Below, piece after piece: positions 48,601 to 61,873 of a stretch of 64,000 bases of DNA. The position numbers and the translations under genes are program-made. The stretch's first letter is position 1, and each line of letters starts with the position of its first letter. The notes below the pieces were generated by a model, which saw only the letters and a program-made list of their open reading frames with translations, ran no database searches and was not told where the DNA came from. Origin of the DNA: Paracyclopina nana (lineage: Eukaryota; Arthropoda; Copepoda; Cyclopoida; Cyclopettidae); the NCBI GenBank assembly GCA_019096065.1, contig JAGUCH010000002.1, forward strand, positions 5,840,501 to 5,904,500, in the 5' to 3' direction.

Positions 48601-51600
48601 CGCTCATATACCGGGTGTCCCATCAAAATTAGCGATGCCCCAACCCTTTTTGTTTTGCAAAAATGATATAATACATGCTTTCTATCTACATACTCTATCC
48701 ATCCATGTTCTATTATTGCATATGAGTAAGGTGGAAAGAAAGGGACTTTAATCTAGATCTACCTACAAAACTGCGCACAGAAGAAAAGGGCTTTGAGGCC
48801 ACAAAGAAGGGAAGTGACAATGGACGAGATTTTTTTCATTACTGCTATTCCAACTTATTTCATTTGAGGGAGACAGCGGCCTGATGAAAATGGGAAATGG
48901 ACTAGAAAATTGCGAAATTCCACGAAAGTGTAATTTTTGCACAACCATTTGATGTTCTGCAAAGAAGTGGATTTTATTTGCACTAAATAATGGTCTCGTT
49001 GAAACGCTAGAGAACCAATTGATCATAATTGTTGGTCCCGAGCTGCCATTTGGTTAGTCCATCCGGGCCATTTCTTGATGCCTCTTCCATCTTTCTTTCT
49101 CAAGATGGTGCATTTTTCATCATGGTCTCCATGTCCTCACTTTTCAGGGCAGGGCAATGGGCGTGTACGCGTGCATTCATATCCGCCAACATAATACTAC
49201 TTTGAGATATCTTCGCTACACAACCAAGAGGGAAACCATCTTGACCTAAAGGTTATTCTTTCGTAAAATCCCACCAACAGTTTGGGAAAGCTTCTACCAC
49301 CGAACTTGGAAAAAAGAGAACAATTTGCTGGCGAGAATTAGCTTCTCCATTTTGACCAGATTCTTATATTGGTTAGATAGTCAATGTGGGCATAAACACT
49401 AATCGCCTTAATGGTCCCTCGATGTTGATGGATTATATTGCTGGCATGACAATTGCATGTCAAGGACATGAACAGATCAGTGATGCCAAGCCAAGCTCGA
49501 ATGACCCAGTATGATGCTCATTTGGCAACATCAATGTAAATTGATCAGGGTTTGGCACATTCAACTTCCCTTGTTCAATGAAAGTCCCTGTGCACCTGAA
49601 TTAGACAAATTAGTTTCTTTGAGACGCAAAAGTCACCTTTATATTGGAAATGGAGAAATTGAGTACAGATGGAAAGGAGCTAAGCTGAAAAAAGGGGAAA
49701 ATGCATGGCCTTGCTGCAGCATTACATCCAAATATATCTCAATTTATTGAGCCTCTCAATTCCTCCTGTTCCAGCTCTTATTGAAATTTATTTGAGAAAG
49801 CAGAGAAATAAACTTGGACCCCTGTGTTGGAATATCAATGGTGCGCCATATTCAAGCTAGGTCAGTTGCTGAAAGGACAATTCGTAAAAATGTTCTAGTT
49901 ATTCCTCAAAGCAAATCAGTAGAAATGAAAATTAGAAGATTCTTTATTCATGAAAAGAAAGGCATTATAAGCTTTCCAAGAGCCGAAATAAGGCAGCATC
50001 TGTTTAGCATAATTTCCTACAATTGAAGCCTCCAGCTCTAATCCTTCTTATCAAACAAATTTCAAAGGGGAAGTGGGAGAGTAGCCATTCAAATGCAGAT
50101 TTCCTAGTTATGGCATAAAGGATCCTCTCTGACCAAGTAATATAGTTGTAGCAGTGGAAGAAAAGCAGCATGAAAAAGAGGCCTCTGAGTTATGCATAGC
50201 CAATAATATCATCTTCTTCGATATGTGTGTGAAGCTCTCCAGCAAAATAATAACTATACAGGAGAGAGCGAAGAAAGTAATACTATCTTGTTGTTTTTGT
50301 GTCCTGCCAACAATGGCCAATAACGGATAACCAATTGTCCTTTTTTGGCCATCATCAACTGCTATTGTCATAATATCCTAGATTGCCTGCTTTGCTCGGT
50401 GGAAATGGATCATAATAAGCCTTCCAGGCTATATTGTTCCTCAACTTCTCTGTGCATAGATTCCTTAGCAAAGTTCTAGATAGGACCGCGCCAGTGTATA
50501 TCCTGCTGGCTCTAATTAAGATTTGCTTTTTAATTTTCCCGCCAACATGAACGAAAACAAGCTTTGCCCGTGAGCGCGCGCGCGCGAAATTCAAATATCA
50601 TCTCGAATCCCATCAATGACGTTACGCAAGGATGGCCTCATTTCCTTGAGTTTCCAGATGAAATCCCAGTTCCCATCAGAGTTAACCTTTTCCCCTCTTC
50701 TTTTGTTTTTCATTTCCCAATGACTGACAGGAGCCATCAAGAAGCCCTAGTTCTATCAAGAGCCCGCCATTTTTTGGAGCAACACTTAGCAAATTGAGCT
50801 TAACCAGGTTTAAAAACATGTAGACGTGGTCCCTAAGGGCAGCTTTCCTCTCAGTTTTACTTGAATTATGAGCTTTTTCCTGAGCAATTTGTTAAATTAA
50901 TTTAGGTTTTATTTTCCGTTTCACAAACTCTAAGCTCACCGTGGCTCTCAGTGCTTCATGCTGTGTAAAGATGGCTTGTTTTTCTTTCATCTTAGCAGGT
51001 TTGGAAACAAGTGGAAGTGCCAAAAACAGAGCTGGATGAAGTTCATCAGCTATCTAGGCTAAGGGAAGTGAATATAGCAATTTCCCTCTCTGTCTCGAGT
51101 CCTTTCCAATTGTGTGTGGCTTGGGGGAAGACAACTTTATATGAACTGTAAATTTCGCTCAGTATTTGCATCTGAAATTAATCTTCTCCCTCCCCATGTC
51201 AAAGTTTCAACCGAAAGTCGAACTGGATGTGGTTTTCATCAACAACTTTCCTTGGATTTCGACAGAATTGCCGCCAATAAGCTCCAATCAAAGGAGTGGG
51301 AGGCAAAATTTCTGAAATTGTTTTATGGCAAATCCTTGTAAATGTCAGTTGGGTGATGCAGTTGACCACCCTTGGTGAGCATTTATTGGGGTAAAGGGGT
51401 TGTTGCAATTATGCAGTTGGAAATGTGTGCAAAGTGTCAGTCAAAATCCCTCTTATCGCTATTTGGCATCAACAAACAAACATCGCGGCAACCGAAGTAG
51501 CCATAAATTCACAGGAAACCCGTCAATATAATTGTTGTACTACTTCGACCCTTTATTGCCATAATAATCCACCCGAGGAAAGTACATCCAATTATTGGAA

Positions 51601-53916
51601 AACTTCACCCCCGCACAGCATATGGAAAATGCATCAAAAGTGCAATCTCAACCACTTTCCTGCATGTTTCAAAAAGAATAGCAGTGGCTCACGATGAAAA
51701 TCCAATGACAAAAGTTGCACAACAATCCTTGACTGTTCCCCTAAATGTGAAATGTCCAAAATCCCTCTGAGACTGTTTCCCCAGAGGTAATTCCTTTTTT
51801 ATTCCACCATGGTGGATCCAATGTCTCAATCCATTGACTTGACATCACATGCCAAGTCTTGTTTTTCAACAAGGAAATTGCAACAACAAAGACTTTCACT
51901 TCAATTTTCTCAACAGTGGATTACTTTGTCACCACGTGATCACCAGAGAATGGAAACAATTTGGCAAAGTCAACAAACACTTTAAAGTTAACTTTCTTTT
52001 CAAAAAAAGCTTGCCGTCAGGTGACCAGACTTAATTTACAACGTTGAAGTCAAGATAAGCAAAATGCAGTTCGTTTGATCAAGAAACAGCCAAAAATCTC
52101 CAAAAAGAGCCACTCAAAAATTGCAAGAAAGGGAATAATTTCCCATGACTTTATGCCAAATATTCCCACCTATTTGAGCAGGAATTGTCTGAAAAAACTT
52201 CCCACAACAACGGCCATGTGTATTTTTTACGTAAAAGTGAAGCACTCAAATATCAGGGTGTTGAGTTTCATAGAATTTTACTTGTTCTCCCCTTCAATAC
52301 TCGGCGCGCAGCTAGTGGTGTTATTACTTTTTGTCTGATGCCACAAGCTACAGCTTGCTGCAGCCACTGTTGCTCAGTGGGGGATTTTACTCACCTCACT
52401 ATTCATAAAAAGTCAATCAATCTCTTTTGGCAGAGAACTCTCAACATTGCTCCCTAAATCCTTTGTGCAATGCCTTCAAGCGCAATAACGTCAACAAAGC
52501 ACACATTGGACTTGAAGCATGGCCAAAACTCAGCTATATTGGGGCAGAAAAATTGAAAAAGCTCAAAAACTAACAAATACTCAACGTTTCTCCTAGAGAT
52601 GTTTTGTTTTCAAGGCTCTGATTTCGTAACCAATAGACGTAGTTCTATGCTATATTCCACGTATGCCGCAAAACCCTTCCAGCTAGCTGCTTTACAGTTT
52701 ATCCCACTCGAAACAAAATCCCTCTATTGAAGTCAGCCATCTTATTCTGCTCTGGGATAAAGGAGACTCTTCTCACGGAGAAATGTGAATGTGAAGGAAA
52801 AATAAATCTTACATTTCTCATATTCAAAGAAATTGGTTGCTGTTGCGTGCAAGTTTGTTTGGGCTGATGACACGTGTAAAACGCAAACAGTATTTGCCAA
52901 TAAATTATGCTGTATTTGCGCTTGAAAAAGGGGTTGTTGAAAGTTTGTGCGTCTGAGAGGCAAAGCAGCTGCAGTTGCTTTTGTCACCCAAAATATAGGA
53001 GGAGGGTGTCTACTACCACTCTGTGCGCTACCTACTACCCTAATGTTTGTGTACATTGCACTACTCTTGCAGCAACAATAACATCAGATGGTAGAGTAGT
53101 GGAACTTTCTCTCGGCTCAGCAGCGTGCTGTTGTGCATTTACCCATAAGAGCCTTTCGGGAAAGCAATTGGCCAAAACAGGAAATTCGTGGGCTGCTGGG
53201 ATGTGATCAAAAAAGGAGGAAAACTTATGTCATTAGATACCCTATAATCATTACTAATAGAACATCAAAAACATCTCTCATCTATCGGTATCAGCCAAAA
53301 ACTGATCAGATGCAAAAGCACAGTTTGGTTATAAAATTTCTTCATGCAGCAATATATCGCATTTCCATAGTTGGCAATTGTCACTGATCCTAAAGTGGGG
53401 CAAGGTATCACGTATCAGCAGCAACCATTTAACTAATTCAATCAGATGAGACCTCTCAGATGCAATGTGACATTTTCCCCCATATCTGCTGGTGAAAGCT
53501 CCTGAGCATAGCAGTAGGGCAATCGATTGCGAAACATAGCTGTCTTTGATATAGCATTTGGGTGAATTTGAACCTGTGAAGAAGGAGCCAGGAAATTCCT
53601 ACTCCCTTTGGGCTATACAAAACATACTGTAGAATGAGTAAAAGGGGGACAGACAAAAAAGACAGATTTGGGTCCAACCCTTCTTCTCTTACAACCATAT
53701 TGCCTTTGATCTGTTTCGCAATCCAGACGTCCAACCTTTTTAGCCAGAATCAGGAAGAAGAAATGTTGCTAATGCAGACCACTTTCAAAAATGAAATATG
53801 GCAGCTTTTGGGGGGAGCGAAAGGTGGCCCAAATTGAGCACCAGCCATTTGACGAGAAATGACCACCCATTTAAAGTAATGCCTTTAGTTAAGGTGCTGA
53901 CACATTAGAAGAAAAC
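39658..53916. other. 14-kb noncoding stretch, no supported gene
   Basis: ORFs of up to 143 codons on both strands lack recognisable domains or linked splice sites. A GC repeat occurs at 50574-50586 and a possible first-exon donor at 41192. This may be intergenic or regulatory DNA of the DDR or protease genes. Confidence 0.45.
50574..50586. repeat. (GC)n simple repeat
   Basis: Uninterrupted alternating GC run of 13 bases, like that at 13502-13514. Confidence 0.9.
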
Positions 53917-53922
53917 TTTATT
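53917..53922 (-). promoter_or_regulatory. Poly(A) signal AATAAA of the DDR gene
   Basis: TTTATT on the plus strand, 253 nt past the DDR stop codon; the nearest minus-strand copy I see. Confidence 0.5.
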
Positions 53923-54174
53923 ATTCTTATTCCAGTTTGAACACATTCAGAGAATGATGATGGTGATATAATGATAACATACGGGTATCACAGATTTTTA
54001 GAGATATTAGCAAGTAGTAGGGGGACGCCATTAGGCCAATTTGCGCTTAATTTGAAAAATAAAGTCAGCTGAAAAACCTCCACAAACAAAGTTGGGGTTA
54101 ACAGGCGGAAAAACAATCTAATACCTATATTAAGAGCTTGGCCGAAGCTGCAATATTTGGCCAAGATGACAATT

Positions 54175-57100
54175 CTAATCAATGGAGTAACCCAGGCACT
54201 TGTTTTGAAGAAATTGGTGAATTTCAGCAAAGACCGGCCTTTCATCTGGTTCCCTGCTCCAACACTGCCTGATGAGGTCAAACATTTCCTTTGTGCATTG
54301 GTGCATGCTTGGTCTGCTAGGGGTCAAATGGAAGCCATCAGAGTGAAACCAGTGCTTTAAATTGTCCACAACTTGTTCGTCATTCAGCTCAGATAGAGGG
54401 GGCTCATGGCAATATGTGAATATTTCCCAGAGGGTCACTCCAAATGACCACACATCACTCTTGCCTGACCATAAACGCTGCAATTAGAAAATGATTATTT
54501 ACTCGCATGGCAAATGGAGCTCATTCTGATAAGGACAAAATAGGATGTAAATTGAGCAATCTGGTAACTCTACTGACACAAGTTAACTCTCCAAGTTAGG
54601 CCAATTTTTCCCACTTTGCAGCAAATTGGATGATGATGACTGGAGGGCTCGAAAGTTGAAACCTGCAGTCAGTGGTATAATCAGATGCAAGGAACATTTC
54701 ACAAAGAAAGTTTCTTGCCTCCTTAAAAAGTTCAGTGGTGAAAGGAAGAGAGCTGAGCATGCAAGCCGTTGAATTGAATAGGAGCAACATCTGTTTTCTC
54801 ACTTTAAGGCCCAGCCCATGCGCAGCAGCAAATCAATTTCAGCAAGAGCCACCAAGTCATGGTGATGATGATGAAATTTGAAATTACTACACATGTTTTC
54901 TGGCTTTCTAGGCAGTTAGAATATGAAGCCAAAGCAGCAGACTCTCTCTTTAGAAATAGTAGCTTTCTTACTCCCTTTGATCTTGAGCACACACCATACA
55001 CTCTTGGATATTGACTTTGAAAAGTAGTTTTCATTGAACCAACTTCAGGCTGAACACTCCAAAAACTACTGCAGCGGCAACATTGCACCAAGTGTCAGGG
55101 ACACGGATTTCTACCAACTAACACTACGTGGTGGCCATGGCCTTTGCTACCGTGCAAATGGGCCAACTTGCTCCATATCATTGTGATTGGAAGAATATGA
55201 CCTCATCTGCAGCTATCAGGATCAAGCCAGCTGCCAACAAATGCCCTTTTTGTGCGTGTCAACCTTTTTACGGAGCTGAGTCGGCAAATTTCTGGCACGG
55301 AATTACTGCCAGGAGGTCGGATCTCAAAACTGATGCCTCTCACTGCACATATTGCTTCCTTCTAACATGCGTGAGCAAAAAATCAGGGGAGATCATCCCA
55401 GCTCAAGGATTTAATCAAAGACCAAGATTTGGCCAGCAAGAACTGTTGAAAAAAAAAACTGGGCACCGTTGGCCTGACATACTATAATGATCATTAAATG
55501 ACCTGGCATGTGATAATACAACGACACGCAGCCCAGATCAGTGGGGATCTTTGTGGAAGCAGCTAGCTACATTACACGAGGACTCATACCACCCAAGAGA
55601 AAGCTTTAGCTAATGCAGAATAGGAAAGCATCAGCAAGATCCAGGGGACCGATTAATCATAGTAGAAAAAGTACGAAAAAGGTCCAAATTGCTCAAAACG
55701 AAGCAGCACAGAGAGCTGTGAAAGCTGTTTTCAATTGATGAAATTGAAACAAAAGCACCTACCATTATGTAGACCTCCCATGGGACCCATCTTAAAGGCA
55801 AGACGTCGTGGTCATTCTCTTGATCCCTGAAGTAGTCGGTCTTGTACAATGGCCTGAACATGGCACAGTCTGATATTTTGATGTGATATGATGCTCCAAT
55901 CAGGCAATTTCTGGAACAAAAACAGGCAAGATCTGATTACATGAATATCTTGAAACCAAAGCCTGGCTTTGGCAATCCTGATTTATAGACAACGGAATGT
56001 AGGCCAATGTTTTTTAAAGGTTTCTCTTTTCTCCACGCCCAAAGTTTGTTGACCTGGACCTAATGCAGTGTAAGTACTGCTGAGAACTACTGGCCCTCAT
56101 GTTGCCCATTCAATATTCATTTGGATCTACCTAGCCTAGAGGGGGGATGGATGTTGGTTCAAATATGAGGAAAGTTTTCTCAGAAGGAAAAAGTATGCCA
56201 GCCACCACTACTACTTTTATGTGCATGGGAAAGCTTTAAAAACCTTGTTACATTGGAGCTACTATTTTAGACCCAGCAGCAGCAGCCAGCTCTCAAAAGA
56301 AAACTTTGCACTCTTCCACCCTTTTAAGATGATGCCAGAGCTCTCTCTTCAAAAACTTGATGAGACACACAAGTTTGCTACCTACCAAAGATCCTCAAAC
56401 TTTGGATGTTGTACTAAAGAGCCTTTTAACATATGCTAGCACATTTTTGATTGATCTTTAACATACCTGGCTGCCAGATCCCTGTGGACAAATCCTTGGC
56501 TCTCCAGGTACTTCATGCCTGAAGCAATCTGAGTGCCAATATATACCAAAGTACTGGTGCTGCAAATGGGGGAAGAAAAGTTTTTGATGGAAAAGAGCTG
56601 GAAATTAGCTTCTTTCTTACTTGAGTCCAGAGGGAGTGCCAGAAGAGCCAGAGCTGAGGGAAGTGTTGAGATCATTGGTGTTGCTGTAATGGCTTAAATT
56701 GTGGGGTTGGTGGCTCTTGAGAAACTGACATAGGTCTCCATATTCACTGAATTCTGATAGGACACAAAGTGGCTCATCTTGGGTGCAAGCAGCCACAATT
56801 TGGGCGATGTTGGCATCCCTCAGTAAAGCCAGCCTCCTGACAGTGGAAACAAAAGCATTCCTGAAAGAGGTCAAGTCAGGATTACTACACACAAAAGTGC
56901 ATTGAACAATTACGATTCTGCAGTGGGAGCAGTATAAATAAATTTTCTATAGATCAGGTACTGCTGCAATGTCCTTGAGCTAAAGTGCCTAGCATCACAT
57001 TACATGCTGGTTGACAGTACAACTTAGCTGCGACAAAATCTCGGAAATCTCAGCTATGAGCTCCCAGCTTTTCAAAATGATTCTAAAATGGTTGATGTTG

Positions 57101-60100
57101 AAAAAGAATTTGTAGCTTAGCAATTCAGAAGTGCTTTCTGCTGATATTAAGGTTCAGCTGCCTTTCATCACACTGTTTTCAGCAATGATGGAGGTGGTCA
57201 AACAGATAGTGAGTATACTGGTTCTCACATAAAGTAGTACTCAGATGCATGAATATCACATGGTGGTATCCACCGAAAGATAATAAGTGAAAGAACCAAG
57301 TAATCTGTACAAAAGGAAGCAGCCCACTCTATTATACATAAGAACTATATGCCTCACACTCTCTAGAAAGCTTTTTTGTGCAGCCCATTGATAACAATAC
57401 AATTTTCGACACACACAAGAAAAGTTTGCCCATAATCACTTTTATGGTCATTTTGGCTTTGCTGCAGTTGACCCACTTTCCAATTGTGAGAGCTTACAGT
57501 GATTTACTTGTCTGATTAGAGGGAGAAAAATGAGTTTGGAGAAGAATAGGATATACTGCCACAATGTAGTTGGTATTGAAGGATGCCACTTTTTTTGCCC
57601 CTCACCTTTTTTGCTGAGACGCTCCTTTCCAAAGTGACTTGACCACAACAGTAGTTTTCCTTGGAGTAGCAGCAAAAGAGTGAAAGCTCTGAACTCCTCC
57701 ATTATCAATCAAAGGTTCTGCAACTTCACACAAGTGGACCTGAACACAAAAGTATATACTCTATATTGAATGAATTGCACGCGTCAGACGAAAGTTTCCA
57801 AATCGTACCATGCCAAAGGCTCCTTCTCCCAGTTTCTCAAGTAGCCTCAGTTGATGCCTGGGAAATTCAGGCACACAGGGGAGGCTGGTGCACAAGTCGT
57901 CCAATTGAGAATTGAGTGGGATGTGCAACGTGGTAAATAGTTCACCAGAGTGACTACTTTTCCTCCCAATGCTGCTGTGGAAATGCCTTCTTTGTGCTCC
58001 AGGAGATGTGGGAGGCTTTGTTGTTGTTGGATCAGGCTAAAAAAGTTTAGATACTTGATAATACTTTGTAGGTCGCAAAAACATCCACAGCCAACAGAGT
58101 GCAGTACAATGTCTTGATGAAGAATTAGCAATTTTACCTTAAGAACAATGTCAGTAGCAGCATAGAAGTTTTCTGCATTGAAGGTGGAGGGGGCACCATT
58201 AGGGATGGCATAGCCATTCTTCACTTCATGACAGCTGAAGGAAGTTGGGCCTGCAAATTTGCTATTGGGTCTGGAGGTGGCAGCACCTGATGAGGTCACT
58301 GGAGGTGCTGGAGGGATATTGAACAAAGGGGTGGAGCCAAACTTGTTCTTTTGCTCAATTAAAAGGCCCAGGTCTTCATAGTCCCTGTCACAGAGTCGGC
58401 CGCAGCTGTTGTTCCTGTGAGAGTTCCTCTGGAGAACAAGGCTGCAAGAAAAAGGAAGTAGTAATTAGCCGAGCGCTCTAACAAAGTGTCTTTGGATGCC
58501 GATTGTACCGATATGGCTCGTGATAGATTGAAGTGCTCTCCTCGTGATCAGACCCATCGTAGATTTTAGTAGTGACATTGGACCCTCCCCCGGGAGTCAT
58601 ATCTCTCATCATGTGTCTGTCTGACAAAGGGCTTTTGAACTTCATCATGGAGTGCTTGTTGAAGATCTTCTGCTTGTTACGCCGCATCATGACAATGATA
58701 GTGACTAATAGAAGCACCACAGTCACGCCCAGAATTCCAATCACAAGGCCGATGTATATCTGAAAAGAAAAATTCTTGCTCTATTTTCCCCGATTCATTT
58801 CGCGACCTTTTCCCATCTATGAAAAGTATTTGCGTGGGCAGATTGAGAACAATGGAGCACGTGTCTTACCTGGTTGCTTTCTTTGGCTCTCAAATTTGAT
58901 TTGTTGTTGGATGACATGGCATTTTTAGAGCTTTCAGGTGCTCCAGGTGTGTCAGACAAGACATCCTCTTTGCTAATGTTGCCACTCAAATCCTCAGTGG
59001 ATTCAGTGGGCTCGAAGGCCTCATGATTGACGGCAGCAGTTTGATCAATTACGTTGACGTCCAGACCCTTGGTAGAAGACTGGCTCACAAAGTTGACCTC
59101 GGAGATCAACAGCCACTTGTTGTCAAAGTACAGCTCCAGCTTGACAAATCTACCAATCCTCTTGCCCAAGCCAAGGGTGATGTTCTGAACTGAAGCCCCC
59201 AGGATGGGCTCTTTGTTCACCACTTTCACATACTGCGGATGATAAGTGACGCCATCGGCGCTAAAGTAGGCCAGCATCTGGCTAAAAGGCTGAATGCCAA
59301 GGTCCAATTGGCAGAAGGTGGTCAAAGTCACGTTTTGGAACTCTTGTCTCTGGCTGAACTCAAAGGTGATGGTCACAGGCCGATTCTTGTTGTTCCACCC
59401 AACCCAACCATGCGCTAAAATTGAGAACACTGATTAGCTACTTGAAGGCGGGCTAGCGAAAAATGGCTTACCAGAATTTTCTCCGTTGGCCGATAAGGAT
59501 ACATTTCCCCCATAAAGGCCGTCCGACAAAGCCCCAAGGCCATTGATAACCCTTGGCCCTTCCTCCCCAGTTGTTTCATCCCCATCGTAGACATCTTCAA
59601 GGTACAAATTGGGGGCAAACTCATCCCCAGGAGGGGCTGAATAGCTCACAATGCCATCTTCATAGAGGCAGCCAAACACTTCCACCCTCATGCAAACTGT
59701 CCTTTTGTGGTTGCTGTGAGGCACAAACCTCACTTTAGAGGCCACAATGGGAGGCTCCAGGGTGTTCACATTGGCCATGTAGGTGTTTGAGTTGCCAGGC
59801 ATCACTGAGTGGCCGGAATGATTCTTGTACGTTTTCCACTCTTTCAGGGATGGCCGCCAGTACTCCAACAGGAATTCCTCGGCATATTCCTGGCCCTGGC
59901 CACCACCATAGCGACCTTGAGTGGCTGTTTTGACAATTCTGTAAGGCCTGTGCAGGTCAATTTGAATCCACTCTCTCACTCCCGGCTCAATGACCTTTTT
60001 GGGGCACCATGCTCCGCCATAGAGATCCTGGTCGAGCCTGGCAAGGTGTGGACCAACAGACTTTAGGTCGAACGCCGACGATGCCGAGATGTCTTCATCT

Positions 60101-60811
60101 TTTATATGGCCTTTCCCCATGCCCAGAGGAAGGGAACATGTTGTAGAGCCTGAAAAAATAGCTGTTCTTTAACTGCCTTTCTTTTTCTCTGAGAGCCCGC
60201 GAAGGAAACAGGTTGTTTTTATCTTGTTTTTGTGGCCCAAAAAATGGCGCATTAAAATTGGCGCGGCATTTCCTGGCTACAACTCTTATCTTATAGATAG
60301 ATGAACAGCGAATGAGGCTTCTTATTCATTTCCAAAGTCTCTGATTCATCTTTTTTTCGAGAAATGCATTTTTTCCTCATCGTGCAAAAAATAACAGCAG
60401 AAAGAGGGGGTCTGGAGTTTATTAGATTTTGCCAGACTTGTTGCAAAAAAAAGAGGGAGAGATGATGATAATGCACCTGGCTCATTTTGTAAAAATGAAA
60501 ATTATAAGCGGATTTGATGCTCCTCCCCTAGTGATCACCGTTTTTTCCCTTGATTAATAGAGGACGTTAGCACGCTAAAAAGATGATGTTTGATCGCAGA
60601 ACTTCAAACGCTTCCACAGTAGTAGAACAGTAGTAAACTATCACTCTCTAGCTCAAAGTCAAAAGTAAGCCATTAAAATAGTTTACACGGACCCAGCTGG
60701 AGAATTGCTTATTTTTGGTTGCAAATATTTAGACTTACCCAAGACAACTGTGACTTTGTCGTCAGTGACGAATCCACCGAGGAGGATCAAAATGAGTCGA
60801 ACGACATTCAT
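54175..60811 (-). CDS. Ddr: Discoidin-domain receptor tyrosine kinase with atypical kinase core
   Basis: Minus-strand coding exons in reading order: 60739-60811, 59472-60149, 58870-59414, 58509-58759, 58138-58441, 57809-58036, 57606-57739, 56621-56860, 56467-56559, 55763-55910, 54175-54477; all phases close, giving 998 aa. Signal peptide [13 protein letters not shown]; discoidin domain about 29-185 (CSLPLGM ... [12 protein letters not shown]); discoidin-like domain with NPKE-type region to about 400; membrane span about 433-457 then MMRRNKQK; a 200-aa juxtamembrane region; kinase domain from about 680. DDRs bind collagen and signal to the matrix and cytoskeleton. Kinase landmarks: LGEGAFGMV (686-694), Lys727 (VVVKSL), HRDLAARN with Asp845, [11 protein letters not shown]. 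Odd points: the DFG motif is DCA (863-865) and the helix-C Glu aligns with Thr744. Kinase activity is therefore uncertain. Confidence 0.94.
54478..55762 (-). other. DDR intron (1285 nt)
   Basis: Last DDR intron, between the activation-loop exon and the DVWSFG exon, phase 0. A 119-codon plus-strand ORF inside it has no recognised domain and is probably chance. Confidence 0.65.
55911..56466 (-). other. DDR intron (556 nt), nothing else seen
   Basis: Phase 2; splits the Arg codon of HRDLAARN. Confidence 0.65.
56861..57605 (-). other. DDR intron (745 nt), nothing else seen
   Basis: Phase 2, between the beta3 Lys exon and the helix-C exon of the kinase. Confidence 0.65.
60150..60738 (-). other. 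DDR intron 1 of the coding region (589 nt)
   Basis: Donor TTGG|GTAAGT and acceptor TTTTTTCAG|GC, phase 1, separating the signal-peptide exon from the discoidin exon. A clean acceptor (TTTCTTTCAG|GATC, exon edge at 60838) also lies 27 nt before the start codon, which suggests a further noncoding 5' exon. Confidence 0.6.
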
Positions 60812-60838
60812 TGCTTCTTCGTCATCATCTCGTTGATC

Positions 60839-61873
60839 CTGAAAGAAAAGGGGAATGATGTCATGAAAAGTGCACATCTCCACATCTGGGCCGAAATTGC
60901 TGCATTTAAATGGAGCTCTGCTGATCAATGTCCTTCATTCATTTTTTGCTAGCTTGGACAGTTCAAAGTAAAATATGTCAAAACTGGGAGGAAAAATGGC
61001 GAGGCAACTTTTTTTCTTGCTCTGCAACCAGTGCACTTCTTCACAAAAGGTAACCAAAGGTAACCAAAGGCGAGTAATTTTATGGAACGTTAATCAACTT
61101 GGGTAAATTGAGCTACCTTATTTGAGCTAGCTACGAGTAGCACAAGCACACATTGTAAATTAGGTGAATTAGGGAAACGAAGTAAATCAGGAGAGAGAAA
61201 GTAAACTGAGTTAGAAAGATTAGGCCGCAAGATTTGATCTCATTATTTGCCTAGAACTACATCTTATGACACTACAAACACACACACACACAGAGGTCTG
61301 GAAGCAGCTGTAAAACAGACCAGTGTGCTGAGAGCAAGTGCGCGCACAGTGGTTAATTTTTTGTCTCATAAACATTTTATTATCCCACTGTTTATGGCTG
61401 CTCCTTTTGAGGGCAAAATTGCACCCAATAAATTGCTATCGGAAATGTTGCTTTTATGCATGGAATAACTTTTCAAATGGAATTCACCCCATTACTCATT
61501 TGAACAAATAGAATCACGTCAAATCCCAATTGTTGGTCAAATGGTTGAGCACTCTGCAGGGTGGCTGTGAAACAAAAAAAAATCACGCTGCGACTATTTG
61601 TTCTTCAAAAAGATTTTTCCTACTTTTTGCCACCTGGTGAGGTCCAAATTGGGTTGAAGCAAAACAGAGGCAAAAATTTGGTAATCTTTTTATTGGTCGT
61701 TTGAAGTGGAGGAGGAAGGGTTGTTGTTATTATATTCCCCAATTTGTTGAGCAGCTGGGAAAACATGCATTTTTCCGAGTCAACATAAACATGTTAAGCA
61801 GGGCTTTTCTGAAGCTCGCATTTTCAAAAGAAATTCCAAGTTTACCAAGGAATTGACCCTGAATGCAGGATCA
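60839..61873. other. Region upstream of DDR, no gene seen
   Basis: Contains a 10-bp direct repeat (AAAGG TAACC, about 2.5 copies, 61046-61070) and a CA run near 61278-61291. The DDR 5' UTR exon and promoter are probably here or beyond the window but could not be placed. Confidence 0.4.
61046..61070. repeat. Short tandem repeat, 10-bp unit
   Basis: TAACCAAAGG occurs twice in tandem after a partial AAAGG. Confidence 0.85.

Noticed and set aside
55128-55487. 119-codon plus-strand ORF with several cysteines
   Set aside because: Lies inside the last DDR intron, antisense, with no recognisable zinc-finger spacing.
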